This document shows positions 7,679 to 15,514 of a stretch of 36,972 nt of DNA, piece after piece; the stretch's first letter is position 1; every line of letters starts with the position of its first letter. The notes beneath the pieces are model-generated. The model had not been told where the DNA came from, searched no databases, and worked only from the letters and a program-made list of their open reading frames with translations. The translations under genes were made by a program, and so were the position numbers. This stretch comes from Candidatus Finniella inopinata (GTDB lineage Bacteria > Pseudomonadota > Alphaproteobacteria > Paracaedibacterales > CAITNM01), in NCBI GenBank assembly GCA_943322985.2, contig CALPGA020000010.1, forward strand, positions 1 through 36,972. The letters run 5' to 3'.

Positions 7679-8212
7679 ATGGATACACAGGACGTGCAAA
7701 CCCAAGAAGAAATAACTGAACCAGTAACTACAGAAACTGAAGTGCTTACAGAAAGCGAACGTGCAATTCTGGAATTAAAAGACCAGCTGCTTCGTGCATT
7801 AGCTGAAAATGAAAACACCCGTAAACGTGGCCAAAAAGACAAGGAAGATGCTTTGAAATTTGGTGTTTCCAATATGGCGCGTGACATGATTGGCGTAGCT
7901 GATAATCTTCGTCGTGCTTTAGAAAACAAATCTGAAAATCCAGCGGACTTTGCTGAGGCTTTATTTTCAGGGGTTGATCTTATTTTAAAAGATCTTGAAG
8001 GCATTTTAGGGCGACATGGCGTTCAACGTATTGATGCTACTGGTCAACAATTTGACCCTCATTTTCATCAAGCGGTATTTGAACTTGAAACTGATGAACA
8101 CACTCCAGGTACTGTTGTGCAAGTCATGCAAGATGGTTACAAAATTCAAGACCGCCTTCTAAGACCAGCTATGGTATCGGTTGCAAAGGCTAAACAACAA
8201 GGCGTAGCTTAA
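7679..8212 (+). CDS. grpE: Nucleotide exchange factor GrpE
   Basis: A 177-aa co-chaperone that releases ADP from DnaK. An acidic, disordered N-terminus (Thr/Glu-rich, residues 1-28) leads into the long dimer helix (residues 30-80). There the signature ALAENENTRKRGQKDKED and the following FGVSNMARDMIGVADNLRRAL are clear. The C-terminal beta domain has the GrpE signature: IDATGQQFDPHFHQAVFELE and GYKIQDRLLRPAMVSVA. It follows hrcA by 8 bp with GGTGA as ribosome-binding site, the usual hrcA-grpE pairing. A Fe-S protein follows 6 bp later. Confidence 0.98.
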   Translation: MDTQDVQTQEEITEPVTTETEVLTESERAILELKDQLLRALAENENTRKRGQKDKEDALKFGVSNMARDMIGVADNLRRALENKSENPADFAEALFSGVDLILKDLEGILGRHGVQRIDATGQQFDPHFHQAVFELETDEHTPGTVVQVMQDGYKIQDRLLRPAMVSVAKAKQQGVA

Positions 8213-8218
8213 TCTTTC

Positions 8219-9559
8219 ATGGCTGAAGGCAGTTTACAAGCACCAATCCGTCACATTATTGATTGGGAAAGTGATGCCTTCTACGATGAATCAGCGCTAG
8301 ATAAAGAGCTGCGTCGAGTTTTTGATATTTGCCACGGATGCCGCCGGTGCTTTAACTTATGCGATAGCTTCCCCACCCTTTTTGATCTAATAGATGCAAC
8401 ACCCTTGGGAGAGTGCGATGAGGTCAAAAGCGAAGATTTTGCTCACGTGGCAGATGCATGCACCCTTTGTGATTTGTGCTTTGTCAATAAATGCCCCTAT
8501 GTGCCTCCGCACCAGTTTGATGTTGATTTCCCCCACCTAATGTTACGTTACCGGGCAACTCAAGCTAAAACTCAAGGCATTAGTTTTGTTGATAAGCAAA
8601 TTAGTAAAACTGACCAAGTAGGTCCAATTTCCGTAAAAATGGCGCCAGTCGTTAACTGGGCAACTGCAACTTCAAACAAGCCCGTACGCAAAGCTTTAGA
8701 GGTGGTCACTGGTATTGGTGCAAAAGCAAATTTACCGACTTATGCCAATAAAACTTTATGCCAACAGGTTGAGCAAACCCCCTGCCCTGTTAATGTTTAC
8801 GGCCCTGCTTACGGCCAAAAAGCTGTTTTGTTTGCCACGTGTTTCGGTAACTATAATAATCCAGCCATTGGCCTTGCAGCCCGAAAAGTATTGGCACACC
8901 AAGGTGTTGATGTTGAAGTTATTTACCCAGGCTGCTGCGGCATGCCTTTACTAGAAAAGGGTGATCTACAAGCGGTCGCTGAGCAAGCGTTGAAAATAAG
9001 CAATACCCTTGCCCCTTATATTGAGCAAAATATTCCAATCATTTCAATTATTCCATCGTGCAGTTTAATGCTGAAATCAGAATGGCCCTTGCTACTGCCT
9101 AAAAATGAGCAGGTGCAACGTTTAAGTAAGCAAGTTATGGATATTAGCGAATTCGTTATTCATTTGCACAAAAAGCATACTTTAACTCAAGGCTTGGAAT
9201 CTCTAGAAAATAAAGCTGTAACGCTGCACCTTGCTTGCCATAGTCGTGCTCAGAACATTGGTGCAAAAGCCGCTGAAATGCTGCGTCTTATTCCAAACCT
9301 AACCGTCCAAATTATTGAACGTTGTTCTGGCCATGGTGGTACCTGGGGCATGATGAAAGCCCATTTTGAAACAGCGCTGAAGGTTGGAAAACCAGCAGCT
9401 AAGCAGGCATTAACTTACGACAACCCACTAGTACTTTCCGAATGTCCTTTGGCAGCCAAACATATTTTGCAGGGCATGAATTTGCAAACAAATGCAAGTC
9501 AAAGTGCCTATTCTACTATGCACCCAATTGAATTACTGGCTAAAAGTTACGATTTTTAG
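8219..9559 (+). CDS. Fe-S oxidoreductase, GlpC/heterodisulfide-reductase-like
   Basis: A 446-aa protein with two ferredoxin-type cysteine sets near the N-terminus: Cys38-x2-Cys41-x2-Cys44-x3-Cys48 and Cys81-x2-Cys84-x2-Cys87-x4-Cys92. Together they could hold two [4Fe-4S] clusters. Two CCG-type half-domains follow: PGCCGMPLLEKG near residues 239-250, and a second (LACHSRAQN ... RCSGHGGTWGM) where the central CCG reads CSG. This layout belongs to the GlpC/HdrD family of quinone- or thiol-linked electron carriers. No partner flavoprotein is next to it, so the substrate is open. It follows grpE by 6 bp with no clear ribosome-binding site of its own and is probably co-transcribed. Confidence 0.85.
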   Translation: MAEGSLQAPIRHIIDWESDAFYDESALDKELRRVFDICHGCRRCFNLCDSFPTLFDLIDATPLGECDEVKSEDFAHVADACTLCDLCFVNKCPYVPPHQFDVDFPHLMLRYRATQAKTQGISFVDKQISKTDQVGPISVKMAPVVNWATATSNKPVRKALEVVTGIGAKANLPTYANKTLCQQVEQTPCPVNVYGPAYGQKAVLFATCFGNYNNPAIGLAARKVLAHQGVDVEVIYPGCCGMPLLEKGDLQAVAEQALKISNTLAPYIEQNIPIISIIPSCSLMLKSEWPLLLPKNEQVQRLSKQVMDISEFVIHLHKKHTLTQGLESLENKAVTLHLACHSRAQNIGAKAAEMLRLIPNLTVQIIERCSGHGGTWGMMKAHFETALKVGKPAAKQALTYDNPLVLSECPLAAKHILQGMNLQTNASQSAYSTMHPIELLAKSYDF

Positions 9560-9620
9560 ATTTGAAATATATATTGTAATATTATTTATTAGCTGCTATA
9601 TGAGTAATATTACTTCAAAT
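9560..9620. promoter_or_regulatory. AT-rich inverted repeat upstream of exported-protein gene
   Basis: Arms ATTTGAA (9560-9566) plus GTAATATTA (9576-9584) are mirrored by TAATATTAC (9605-9613) and TTCAAAT (9614-9620). The right arm is continuous; the left arm is split by nine bases. It starts at the stop of the Fe-S gene and ends 10 bp before the next ATG. It could be an operator or a transcript-end hairpin. There is no T-run in the plus direction. Confidence 0.4.
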
Positions 9621-9630
9621 TAGATTTATT

Positions 9631-10836
9631 ATGAATTTTAAAAACTACCTTTTTCTAGTTTTTTGCTTTTTTAAATTAGAATGTGCCGCAACTTCTTCTG
9701 ATGAAGCTCCAATGACTCTTCAAGAATTAGAGTATACCAGGGACTTTTTATTTAAAAAACTCCCTCCCGCTGCACAACAAGAAGTCGGTAATATTTGCTC
9801 TGAATGTGTGCGTGTTTTCGAAGGAATCAAAAATAGTGTTGCACTGCAAGATTTACCTGATTCACTAGGGTCGCTTGGGATAAGGTTCTCTAACATAATG
9901 AAGAATGACCCCACTTTCAATGGTCTAATTGCTAGTTTTAAAAAACCAGTTAACAAAGGAAACGATTTGTTTGACTTATTAAATGCTACTTTAATTAAAT
10001 CAAATCCTAATGCATCTGGAATTAGAATTGGAGTCTCGGGTAGCACTGGGGATGTTGATTTAACGCTTAGCTACGCAAGAGATACTATTAGCGAAATGAT
10101 TCCTGATTATGTGCATAGATTTTTAAAAAGCAATTCAGGAGCTTGGGATTTAGAGACAGATCTAAATACACAGATAAGAGCCCAAAAATCCAAGAAAAAA
10201 GCAGGAATGGGTAAAGTAGAAATGGCAGTGAAAGGCCCGGTTGCAAGTGACGTAGTGTGCGAAAGCTTAGCTTTCTCAGCTAGTGTTTCCGCTTCAAGCG
10301 AAAGCTTGGTGTGCAAACGACCAGTGTGTTCAAGTGCTTCTATTGTGGGTGGGGGAGAAGAAAAGACAGTCGCAGGAGAAACTGACAAGGCCTATTCTTT
10401 ATCTGCCCTAAAATCTGTAGAAGTTGCAGAAACCCCAGAAACTATGATCTCTGATTCTGAAGAAGTGACTGTTACCATCACCTTATCGCCTTATCACGAA
10501 CAGCTTAGTGCTCTGCAAAAAACACCATTTTTCTCGACCTGGCTTAATAGAAAAGATGTCGCATCAATTAGTGGAATATTTAATACAGTTGGTGAATTAG
10601 TAGCATCTAGTGATATTGCAGGCCTTCTTGAAAGGCTAGTTAGAAAGCAAAACGCACAAAAAATTCCAGCAGAATACAGAGAAGGTAGCAGCAGCCACAA
10701 ACTTGCTGTTTTAATATCAGCTACTGGTAAAAAGGTTTTATTTCCTTTTGCACAGCATAATGGTAGAGAATTAGATCGTCACTCACGTGATCTTGTTATT
10801 GATGGATTTAGAGAGTTGTTTGGATTTTTAGCGTGA
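9631..10836 (+). CDS. Exported protein of unknown function (401 aa)
   Basis: An ATG start and a short signal peptide (MNFKNYLFLVFCFFKLECAA, residues 1-20, cleavage likely before TSSDEA). Residues 25-165 and 285-400 look helical and globular. They are joined by a Ser/Ala/Val/Glu-rich middle segment (about 195-285) that contains a near-repetitive stretch with paired Cys (VVCES, LVCKRPVCSS). Two more Cys sit at ICSEC near residue 55. No enzyme motif or known domain is recognised. It ends in TGA and lies immediately upstream of tRNA-Arg. The low-complexity middle and the signal peptide resemble secreted or surface proteins of intracellular bacteria, but that is a guess. Confidence 0.7.
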   Translation: MNFKNYLFLVFCFFKLECAATSSDEAPMTLQELEYTRDFLFKKLPPAAQQEVGNICSECVRVFEGIKNSVALQDLPDSLGSLGIRFSNIMKNDPTFNGLIASFKKPVNKGNDLFDLLNATLIKSNPNASGIRIGVSGSTGDVDLTLSYARDTISEMIPDYVHRFLKSNSGAWDLETDLNTQIRAQKSKKKAGMGKVEMAVKGPVASDVVCESLAFSASVSASSESLVCKRPVCSSASIVGGGEEKTVAGETDKAYSLSALKSVEVAETPETMISDSEEVTVTITLSPYHEQLSALQKTPFFSTWLNRKDVASISGIFNTVGELVASSDIAGLLERLVRKQNAQKIPAEYREGSSSHKLAVLISATGKKVLFPFAQHNGRELDRHSRDLVIDGFRELFGFLA

Positions 10837-10841
10837 TTCTC

Positions 10842-10870
10842 TTGAATATTTTGTCAATTTTAAGTACCTT
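10842..10870 (+). promoter_or_regulatory. Candidate promoter for tRNA-Arg and kdsB
   Basis: TTGAAT (10842-10847), a 17-bp spacer and TACCTT (10865-10870) end eight bases before the first base of the tRNA. The -10 is imperfect but the placement is right. Confidence 0.4.
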
Positions 10871-10878
10871 AACACAGT

Positions 10879-10955
10879 GCGTCCTTAGCTCAGCTGGATA
10901 GAGCGGCGGCCTTCTAAGCCGTAGGTCAGAGGTTCGAATCCTCTAGGACGCGCCA
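10879..10955 (+). tRNA. tRNA-Arg (anticodon TCT)
   Basis: A 77-nt cloverleaf. The acceptor stem GCGTCCT pairs with AGGACGC, followed by discriminator G and an encoded CCA. The D-arm is present (AGCTCAGCTGGATAGAGC). The anticodon loop CTTCTAA at 10911-10917 has anticodon TCT (10913-10915), and the T-loop reads GGTTCGAATCC. It decodes AGA/AGG. kdsB begins 33 bp downstream. Confidence 0.97.
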
Positions 10956-10987
10956 ATTCTATGGTATCACCTTTGACAAGAGGCCTC

Positions 10988-11719
10988 ATGAAGACTCTGG
11001 TTGTAATCCCAGCTCGCTTAGAATCCACCCGCTTACCACAAAAGGCTTTGGCAGATATTTGCGGCAAACCAATGATTGAATGGGTTTTTAACCAAGCAAA
11101 ACAAAGCGCTGTTGGTGATGTTGTTGTGGCAACCTGTGGGTCTGAAATAGCTAGCGTTGTTGAAAGAGCTGGTGGTCGTGCGATTATAACCGACCCTGCC
11201 CTGCCTTCTGGCACTGATAGAGTATGGGCAGCATACGTTGCCATGGGAAAACCCGCTGTTGATGTTATTATTGGACTGCAAGGTGATTTACCATTGTTAA
11301 ACCCAAATTTGCTTCAAGAAATTTTAAAACCCTTCCAAAACCTAGATGTTGACGTAGTAACCCTTGGTGTTGCAATTACCGACCCTGAAGAAATCACAAA
11401 CCCAAATGTAGTTAAAATTGTGATGGATCAACCAAAAAATAACATCGCAAGGGCAATCTATTTTTCACGAGCTGCAGTTCCTGTTAATGCTTTGGTTTAC
11501 TACCACCACATTGGTATTTATGCATATAGGCCTAAGGTACTAGAGGCTTACGTTAATTACCCCCCATGTTATTTAGAACAAACAGAACGCTTAGAACAGC
11601 TACGCTTTTTACAACACGGCTTTCGCGTTGATGTTGCCGTGGTTGATTCAACTCCCGTATCAGTCGATACATTATCAGATTTAAACCGGGTGCGTGCAGC
11701 TGCGCCCAACCATCAATAA
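10988..11719 (+). CDS. kdsB: 3-deoxy-manno-octulosonate cytidylyltransferase
   Basis: A 243-aa protein. The chosen start is ATG 10988, giving MKTLVVIPARLESTRLPQKA and preceded by AGAGG. An in-frame ATG at 10961 lies only five bases after the tRNA and is less likely. KdsB activates Kdo to CMP-Kdo for lipid A/LPS core synthesis. Family features are the N-terminal IPARLESTRLPQK nucleotide-binding loop, PSGTDRV near residue 78, QGDLPLL near 98 (usually QGDEPLI) and the C-terminal EQTERLEQLRFL. Its presence implies a Kdo-containing LPS. It leads directly into a 44-aa membrane peptide gene 11 bp later and then ccmCDE. Confidence 0.95.
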   Translation: MKTLVVIPARLESTRLPQKALADICGKPMIEWVFNQAKQSAVGDVVVATCGSEIASVVERAGGRAIITDPALPSGTDRVWAAYVAMGKPAVDVIIGLQGDLPLLNPNLLQEILKPFQNLDVDVVTLGVAITDPEEITNPNVVKIVMDQPKNNIARAIYFSRAAVPVNALVYYHHIGIYAYRPKVLEAYVNYPPCYLEQTERLEQLRFLQHGFRVDVAVVDSTPVSVDTLSDLNRVRAAAPNHQ

Positions 11720-11730
11720 GGATATATCAC

Positions 11731-11865
11731 ATGAAAAATACAATTATTTTAGCGCTTGCCTTAGCCTTAATTGGATTTGGTATATTTCTAGGCGTTGGCA
11801 TTCGCACCAAGTCAAACATTATAGAAAAGCCAATCACCCTTTCTATGACGGAAAAACAATCATAG
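11731..11865 (+). CDS. 44-aa single-span membrane peptide
   Basis: An ATG preceded by AAGGA with an 8-base spacer. Residues 4-24 (TIILALALALIGFGIFLGVG) form one hydrophobic segment, followed by a short basic and polar tail (RTKSN ... TEKQS). The TAG stop is two bases before the ccmC ATG, so translation is probably coupled. The position inside a kdsB-ccmCDE run and the good ribosome-binding site argue that it is real. I do not recognise it; it could be an accessory of cytochrome c maturation or simply a small anchor. Confidence 0.55.
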   Translation: MKNTIILALALALIGFGIFLGVGIRTKSNIIEKPITLSMTEKQS

Positions 11866-11867
11866 AA

Positions 11868-12557
11868 ATGATTGCCTTAAATCCTGCTCAATTAAAGCGC
11901 TTGTTCAGCACCATTAAACCAATATCATTGTGGTGCTTTTTCATTTCAGCGCCCATTGCGTTATTTTACGCCCTATACATTTCCCCGCCAGATTATCTGC
12001 ATGGTGATTTAGTTCGTATTTTGTACGTACATGTTCCCGCAGCTTGGCTTGCGGTTGGAATATATACAGTTATGGGGCTCTGTAGTTTTGCAAGCTTAGT
12101 ACTTCGATCATCCTTTTACAGCCTATGCGCCCAAAGCCTTGCTTTGCCAGGATGCGTTTTGACTGTTATCTGCATGCTAACTGGTGCCATATGGGGTAAG
12201 CCTGCTTGGGGCACGTGGTGGGTCTGGGATGCTAGGCTAACATCGGTTGTTGTGCTGTTTTTTCTTTATGTAGGCTATATCAACTTTTGTGATGGTGGGT
12301 TGAACAAAGCAGCTAGTGTTTTGAATGTTGTGGGGCTTATTAATGTCCCCATTATCAAATGGTCCGTTGATTGGTGGTTTACGTTACACCAACCATCCTC
12401 CTTCTTTTTAACGAAGAAACCAGCCATTGCTACTGAAATGCTTGTGCCATTGTTGCTAATGACCGTTGTGTTTGCTAGCTGGGTCTTGGCGGTATTTACA
12501 AGAAGGTTTTTTGTAAACATGGAAGAATTCCAACGGAGGCATAGTGGAATTTTGTAA
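11868..12557 (+). CDS. ccmC: Heme exporter/lyase protein CcmC
   Basis: A 229-aa protein starting MIALNPAQLKRLF at ATG 11868. An in-frame extension upstream overlaps the small peptide gene and has no family support. CcmC places heme onto CcmE in System I cytochrome c maturation. It is a six-span membrane protein. The periplasmic tryptophan-rich WWD motif WGTWWVWDARLTS is near residues 109-121. Two periplasmic heme-axial His candidates are visible: HVPAAW near residue 52 and LHQPSS near 180. The 3' end overlaps ccmD, whose GTG lies 14 bases before the ccmC stop. ccmA, ccmB and ccmF are not in the window. Confidence 0.95.
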   Translation: MIALNPAQLKRLFSTIKPISLWCFFISAPIALFYALYISPPDYLHGDLVRILYVHVPAAWLAVGIYTVMGLCSFASLVLRSSFYSLCAQSLALPGCVLTVICMLTGAIWGKPAWGTWWVWDARLTSVVVLFFLYVGYINFCDGGLNKAASVLNVVGLINVPIIKWSVDWWFTLHQPSSFFLTKKPAIATEMLVPLLLMTVVFASWVLAVFTRRFFVNMEEFQRRHSGIL

Positions 12558-12642
12558 TCCTTTTGTCGCACTTGCTTATGCGGCAACCTTTGCCTTATTA
12601 ACAGGCACTCTCTATGGCCTTTGTAGAACCAAAAAAAAATGA
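12544..12642 (+). CDS. ccmD: CcmD-like heme exporter subunit (32 aa)
   Basis: A GTG start preceded by a strong GGAGG (12535-12539, 4-base spacer) inside the end of ccmC. It encodes VEFCNPFVALAYAATFALLT then a short basic tail (RTKKK). One membrane span with a basic cytoplasmic tail, placed between ccmC and ccmE, fits CcmD, which stabilises the CcmC-CcmE complex. The length is at the short end of the family (often 45-70 aa). The stop TGA overlaps the ccmE start as ATGA, indicating translational coupling. Confidence 0.7.
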   Translation: MEFCNPFVALAYAATFALLTGTLYGLCRTKKK

Positions 12643-13043
12643 GCCCTAAAGCCAAGCAACGTACTATTCGCCTTGTCTTAATTTTAAGTTTTATAGCGGG
12701 TATTTGCCTCTTTCTGGTTGGCGCATTGCGTGAAAATATTGTCTATTTCAAAACACCATCTGAGCTTTTAGTTTTGGCTGATCAACCCAAAAAATTACGC
12801 CTTGGGGGTTTGGTCGTCAAGGGCACGCTACATTCAAAAAATAGCCAACACAGTTTTATCGTAACAGACAAAAAAACCGCTATACACGTTATGTACAGTG
12901 GTCGTTTGCCTGATCTATTTCGGGAAAATCAAGGAATAGTGGCTATTGGAAATTACGATGGCTCTAAAAAAATATTTACTGCTACCCAGCTTTTGGCAAA
13001 GCATGATCAGTATTACAGGCCACCTTTAAAAAAAATGAACTAA
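12639..13043 (+). CDS. ccmE: Cytochrome c maturation heme chaperone CcmE
   Basis: A 134-aa periplasmic heme chaperone tethered by one N-terminal span (residues 10-30). It covalently binds heme through the conserved His in LLAKHDQYYRPP (His122; Tyr126 is the axial ligand in the family). The OB-fold core shows KLRLGGLVVKGTL near residue 52 and YSGRLPDLFRENQGIVA near 86. Its ATG overlaps the ccmD stop. The stop at 13043 abuts a displaced copy of the thyX 3' end. With the cytochrome c at 18063-18596, this shows that the cell makes c-type cytochromes by System I. Confidence 0.96.
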   Translation: MSPKAKQRTIRLVLILSFIAGICLFLVGALRENIVYFKTPSELLVLADQPKKLRLGGLVVKGTLHSKNSQHSFIVTDKKTAIHVMYSGRLPDLFRENQGIVAIGNYDGSKKIFTATQLLAKHDQYYRPPLKKMN

Positions 13044-13157
13044 CTCTAAGGTTTTTTCCATTTCAATCCATTCACGTGCAGTTGGCCGCTGTTTTCTTTA
13101 GTGACCACTTCTCCGCTTAAACGCCTGGGCAATACTGCAAGCATTTTTGCAGAAAAC
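13044..13157 (-). pseudogene. Displaced 3'-end fragment of thyX
   Basis: This stretch repeats the last ~115 bp of thyX (15521-15636). I count six substitutions and one base deletion in about 112 aligned bases, roughly 94% identity. The deletion breaks the reading frame, and there is no start or 5' part, so it cannot encode ThyX. It starts one base after the ccmE stop and diverges just before the stop of the DUF3857 gene. It looks like the old thyX end left behind when new DNA entered between it and the present thyX. Confidence 0.9.
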
Positions 13158-13164
13158 ATTATGT

Positions 13165-15393
13165 TTAGCTTCTAGCCGCAAGCTCTTCTAGCGGATTTCG
13201 ACGCTTTCGGTTTCCTTGCTGATGCAATGGTTTTACTGAAGAAAAACTATACTGAGTGTTTTCATTTTGGTGCGAAAAACTATATTTTCTTTTTTCAGAC
13301 TGCTCTCGATGACTACCGAAATCAATTCCAAAACCGATCTTCAAAAAAATCTTGGCAACTGCACTAAACAAAATATAAACAGACATTCTTTTAAGGAATC
13401 TTATGGCCATATTGGGCTCATCTTTCCCAAAATCATTTAGACGACCAAACCATCCCTGGTTATTTTCTACAGAGTGAGCGCTTGCATTATTATCTAAAGC
13501 ACTTTTGTAAATAATCCAGTTAACATTATTCAAAAGTTCTGCAGTTTTTTCGCTGTACTCTTCTAACTTATCCAAGGATACTTGATCAGTAAGCGCTTCA
13601 TAAGTTCCAGTAAATATTATTTTTTTGCCACTTTCCATAATTTTAGACAAATAATGAAAGTTTTTATTTGCTACAACAGTTTTTCTATGAGAAATATTAT
13701 TTTCTGTATTTGTATCAATTTCAATTGTCTGCTGAATTACATTGGGAAAAGTTAAAGGAAGAGGGTGTGTTCTTGGTAGCTTTGGAATTTCTTGAATGTT
13801 AGCTCTCAGATCAGAAAACATAAAGTTGAAATCATCTCCTATTTTAGAAAAAGATGAATATTCTTCAATTATGTAAGATTCATTAATTGTAAAAACATTA
13901 TTCTCTTGGTCATCTTCTAGAGTTAAGGGAGCTTCCACAGAAGCTTGACCATAACGTTCACAAAAAATATCTAAGAACCTTTCAGAGATTGCTTTTTTCG
14001 AAACTGAAAGATAATTGTCTCTTGCAATGTCAGCCGCAATTCCTTTGAAAATTGATTCCATTCGGTATCTTATCGGTCCGGAAGGGTAATTTGAAAAATC
14101 AAAATATTCTTTAAATATTTTTTCTCTCACTTGTTTTAAAGGTATTTCAGTTAACTCATTCTGCGATGGTTTTAGAACTAAAGCATATCCTCTATTGATA
14201 AAAGATCTTTTTTCAAGAGTTCCGCCTTGATATTCGAATGTGGGATCAATCCAGTATTCTTTCCCTGAGTGTTTCAATAAAACAATGATGTGATCAAATA
14301 TACTTGAGCAAGGAAGAGCACGCTGAGGCTCATAAGGATCTGCTGAATATACCAAAGCTGGGTAAGCCTCCACTCCCAATACGTCTAAAAGCGCAAGCAA
14401 TAATAGAGTTTTATCTTTGCAGTCTCCAAATTTGTTTAAAAGAATATCCTTAATGTTTGATGGTGCTATCGTCAAATCAACCTCAGAAAGACTCAAATAC
14501 CTAATGTTTTTTTGAACGTAATTTACAAGGGCAATAATTTTTTCCTCAAGATTTTTGCTATCCTTACAAATTTCATCAACAAAAGGCCTTACTATATCTA
14601 GTTCAGCTGCTCTTTCGTAATAAGAAATGTAGGTTTTAACAACATCGCTCCATGACTTAAAAGTTGAAATTTGAATATATTGACTTGTTTTGCACCACAG
14701 TGGAATATTTTCATCTTGAATCACTGGTGCATCTGGTTCAAATTCTGCAATAAGCTCATTACATCCTGGAACATGAGAATTGATAAATTTTTCTTCTACA
14801 CCTTCTTTGTCGCTTTTAAAAAAGATTTTTTTTGCTTTGGGGTAGACTACACGAATTCGCTGCAATGCAACTGGGCATCTATAACGTGTTCCCAAAAAAG
14901 TAGAAAAGTTTTTACCTATTTTCGGATCACATCCATTGACTGTGTAACAAATATCTAAGGTATCATCAATTTGAAGATCGTTAAGAATAATGGTTAAGGT
15001 TTTCCAGCCCTGAAATTCTTTTCCATCCTGCTTTCTATCACAGGCAGCGATCTGAAAATGAGCATTATTAAGCTGATCAATTAACTTGCCATTTCTATAC
15101 TGTTTAAGATGATGAATTACTACATGTTGATATATAGCCATGAATTCGATTGGAATTTTTGAAAGAAAATTGACACCACTTTGGCTTGTAATCTGATCTA
15201 TAAAGTGGACACATTTTTTATTACTTCCGTTTCTTAAGTCATACTGATACTCAAGCAGATGTGTAACAACCCCCTCTTCCTTATCAAGATCATTAGTCGA
15301 AAAACTAGTGGCCTCCAGGCTCTCATCAATCCTTACCCAGTCTTCTGGCTTGGCTATGCTATAATGAGGGACTGCCCCCTGAATAGATATCAA
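13165..15393 (-). CDS. DUF3857/transglutaminase-like protein, N-terminus probably frameshifted
   Basis: A 742-aa reading frame from a TTG at 15393. The N-terminal part (about residues 15-240) fits the DUF3857 beta domain. The transglutaminase-like core follows: NIRYLSLSEVDLTIAPSN, then catalytic Cys in FGDCKDKTLL (near residue 321), His in SSIFDHIIVL (near 366) and Asp in YWIDPTFEYQGG (near 382). The triad is intact, so cysteine-protease or transglutaminase-like activity is possible. One membrane segment lies near residues 665-690, followed by a basic tail. An ATG at 15421 in another frame opens MLTKLLWCIF. Removing one T from the run at 15392-15396 would fuse it to ISIQGAVPHYS as a proper signal peptide, so the present sequence has either a frameshift or a read error. 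The gene is flanked by two copies of the thyX 3' end. Confidence 0.8.
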   Translation of the reverse strand: MISIQGAVPHYSIAKPEDWVRIDESLEATSFSTNDLDKEEGVVTHLLEYQYDLRNGSNKKCVHFIDQITSQSGVNFLSKIPIEFMAIYQHVVIHHLKQYRNGKLIDQLNNAHFQIAACDRKQDGKEFQGWKTLTIILNDLQIDDTLDICYTVNGCDPKIGKNFSTFLGTRYRCPVALQRIRVVYPKAKKIFFKSDKEGVEEKFINSHVPGCNELIAEFEPDAPVIQDENIPLWCKTSQYIQISTFKSWSDVVKTYISYYERAAELDIVRPFVDEICKDSKNLEEKIIALVNYVQKNIRYLSLSEVDLTIAPSNIKDILLNKFGDCKDKTLLLLALLDVLGVEAYPALVYSADPYEPQRALPCSSIFDHIIVLLKHSGKEYWIDPTFEYQGGTLEKRSFINRGYALVLKPSQNELTEIPLKQVREKIFKEYFDFSNYPSGPIRYRMESIFKGIAADIARDNYLSVSKKAISERFLDIFCERYGQASVEAPLTLEDDQENNVFTINESYIIEEYSSFSKIGDDFNFMFSDLRANIQEIPKLPRTHPLPLTFPNVIQQTIEIDTNTENNISHRKTVVANKNFHYLSKIMESGKKIIFTGTYEALTDQVSLDKLEEYSEKTAELLNNVNWIIYKSALDNNASAHSVENNQGWFGRLNDFGKDEPNMAIRFLKRMSVYILFSAVAKIFLKIGFGIDFGSHREQSEKRKYSFSHQNENTQYSFSSVKPLHQQGNRKRRNPLEELAARS

Positions 15394-15514
15394 AAATACA
15401 CCACAACAGTTTAGTCAACATTTTAATATAGTTTTCAATCTTTACATTTTCAATGCAAAATTTGACAAGTTTATTGTTTTTATAAAACTATAAGTATTTG
15501 ATTTGAGCTTGCTT

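Noticed and set aside
10961-10987. An upstream ATG for kdsB
   Set aside because: It begins five bases after the tRNA CCA, has no ribosome-binding site, and adds residues not seen in the family.
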